The position numbers and the translations under genes were made by a program. From contig LUCW03000219.1 in the NCBI GenBank assembly GCA_001586965.3, positions 127,501-158,358 of the forward strand: DNA of 30,858 bases, in the 5' to 3' direction. The DNA is from Sphaeroforma sirkka. Its lineage: Eukaryota; Opisthokonta; Ichthyosporea; Ichthyophonida. The notes under the pieces were generated by a model that worked only from the letters and a program-made list of their open reading frames with translations, was not told the origin of the DNA and did no database searches. This document shows, piece after piece, positions 1 through 30,858 of this stretch; the stretch's first letter is position 1; every line of letters starts with the position of its first letter.

Positions 1-163
1 TATAGTTATATTATATATATATATATATATTATTATAATATTATATATATATATATAATATACATATGCATAATAATATTATTCAGTTATAGTTATAATA
101 TATATATATATATATTAATATGTATATATAATATATATATATAATTATATATATATAATATAT

Positions 164-227
<64 letters not shown>

Positions 228-228
228 G

Positions 229-269
<41 letters not shown>

Positions 270-570
270 TGTGTGTATGAATCTACATAGGGCATATTTT
301 CACTACAAAACAGGGAACCAATCTCATCTATTTACTTTTGTGATAGTGAATAAGACTCACATGCAGGTGAATGACATCATCAGGATCAACATATGCATGA
401 ACTCAGAACACACACAGCACACACATGCACATGCCGTTGTACATACATGCCAATCAAAACGATCAATTTAACAAACTTGTAGTCAAAAATAAACCTGTAC
501 AACATATATTTCTTACCCACCATATCTCTTGGCCATGCACGCACAAACCAAGTAACCAACTGAAACATAC
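1..570 (-). repeat. Partial intron 38 with (TA)n microsatellite at 1-266
   Basis: The first 266 bases are nearly pure TA with ATAATA breaks. 267-570 is plain sequence with CACA runs and shows no exon. Confidence 0.85.
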
Positions 571-30718
<30,148 letters not shown>

Positions 30719-30858
30719 CTGTTAGTGATATAAACATGGTGAGTGGTGGTGGAATGTGATGATGATGGCTTATGTATACATGTGTGGAGTATCCAGTACG
30801 CTCTCATAATTGAATATGATCGATATATGTAATGTATATATGTATATACGTAAAATAT
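30719..30858 (-). other. Intron (partial) upstream of exon 1 of this window
   Basis: No open frame continues past the acceptor at 30718 with coding character. The stretch is TA/TG-rich at its right end. It is the 3' part of an intron whose upstream exon lies beyond the window. Confidence 0.6.

Overview
This window is eukaryotic. It is filled by the central part of one intron-rich gene on the minus strand. The 38 exons proposed here run from exon 1 at about 30.7 kb to exon 38 at about 0.57 kb; both ends of the gene lie outside the window, so no start or stop codon is present. The exons are short (67-353 nt) and richer in G+C than the introns. They are bounded by GT...AG and, with two flagged exceptions, join in frame. 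Together they encode about 1,740 residues, roughly 17% of the window.

The protein is recognised as BLTP1 (bridge-like lipid transfer protein 1; KIAA1109, tweek in fly, Csf1 in yeast). The identification rests on collinear short matches to the human protein as I remember it: exon 5 (IQVFATPMCLRVVNVAIHSL), exon 7, exon 11 (VALALICVKALDLTLSQVN), exons 32-33 (QHVIFLNTAFSRHLN), exon 34, and exons 37-38 (LDYRHSYEYW). No database was searched. The family forms a long hydrophobic groove at membrane contact sites and moves phospholipids between membranes. The alternating beta-strand exons fit this, and Ser/Pro- or His/Asn-rich exons (8-10, 19, 22, 23, 27, 28) look like loops or linkers.

The organism is probably an intron-rich unicellular holozoan, perhaps an ichthyosporean such as Sphaeroforma, judging from a clear opisthokont-like BLTP1, many long introns and extreme microsatellite load. 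This is inference only. No second protein gene, tRNA, rRNA, CRISPR array or recognisable transposon was seen.

Layout from right to left: 30.7-25.6 kb holds exons 1-9, with a 91-bp x5 array at 27.8-28.3 kb. 24.7-20.3 kb holds exons 10-16, with four kinds of minisatellite. 19.2-11.1 kb holds exons 17-26, with long (TA)n tracts and a 44-46-bp array. 10.7-5.9 kb holds exons 27-33. 4.0-0.5 kb holds exons 34-38, after a 2-kb intron dominated by a 1.4-kb GCGT/ACGT tract. Nearly all long open frames in repeats are artefacts of stop-free repeat units.

The most unusual feature is that several intronic tandem repeats are built from copies of the neighbouring exon edge with its splice site (exons 11, 14, 18, 22, and probably 24). 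The introns therefore carry decoy splice sites, some intact and some mutated. A second oddity is exon 27, which needs either a 38-47-nt intron or a one-base change in an A6 run to be read through.
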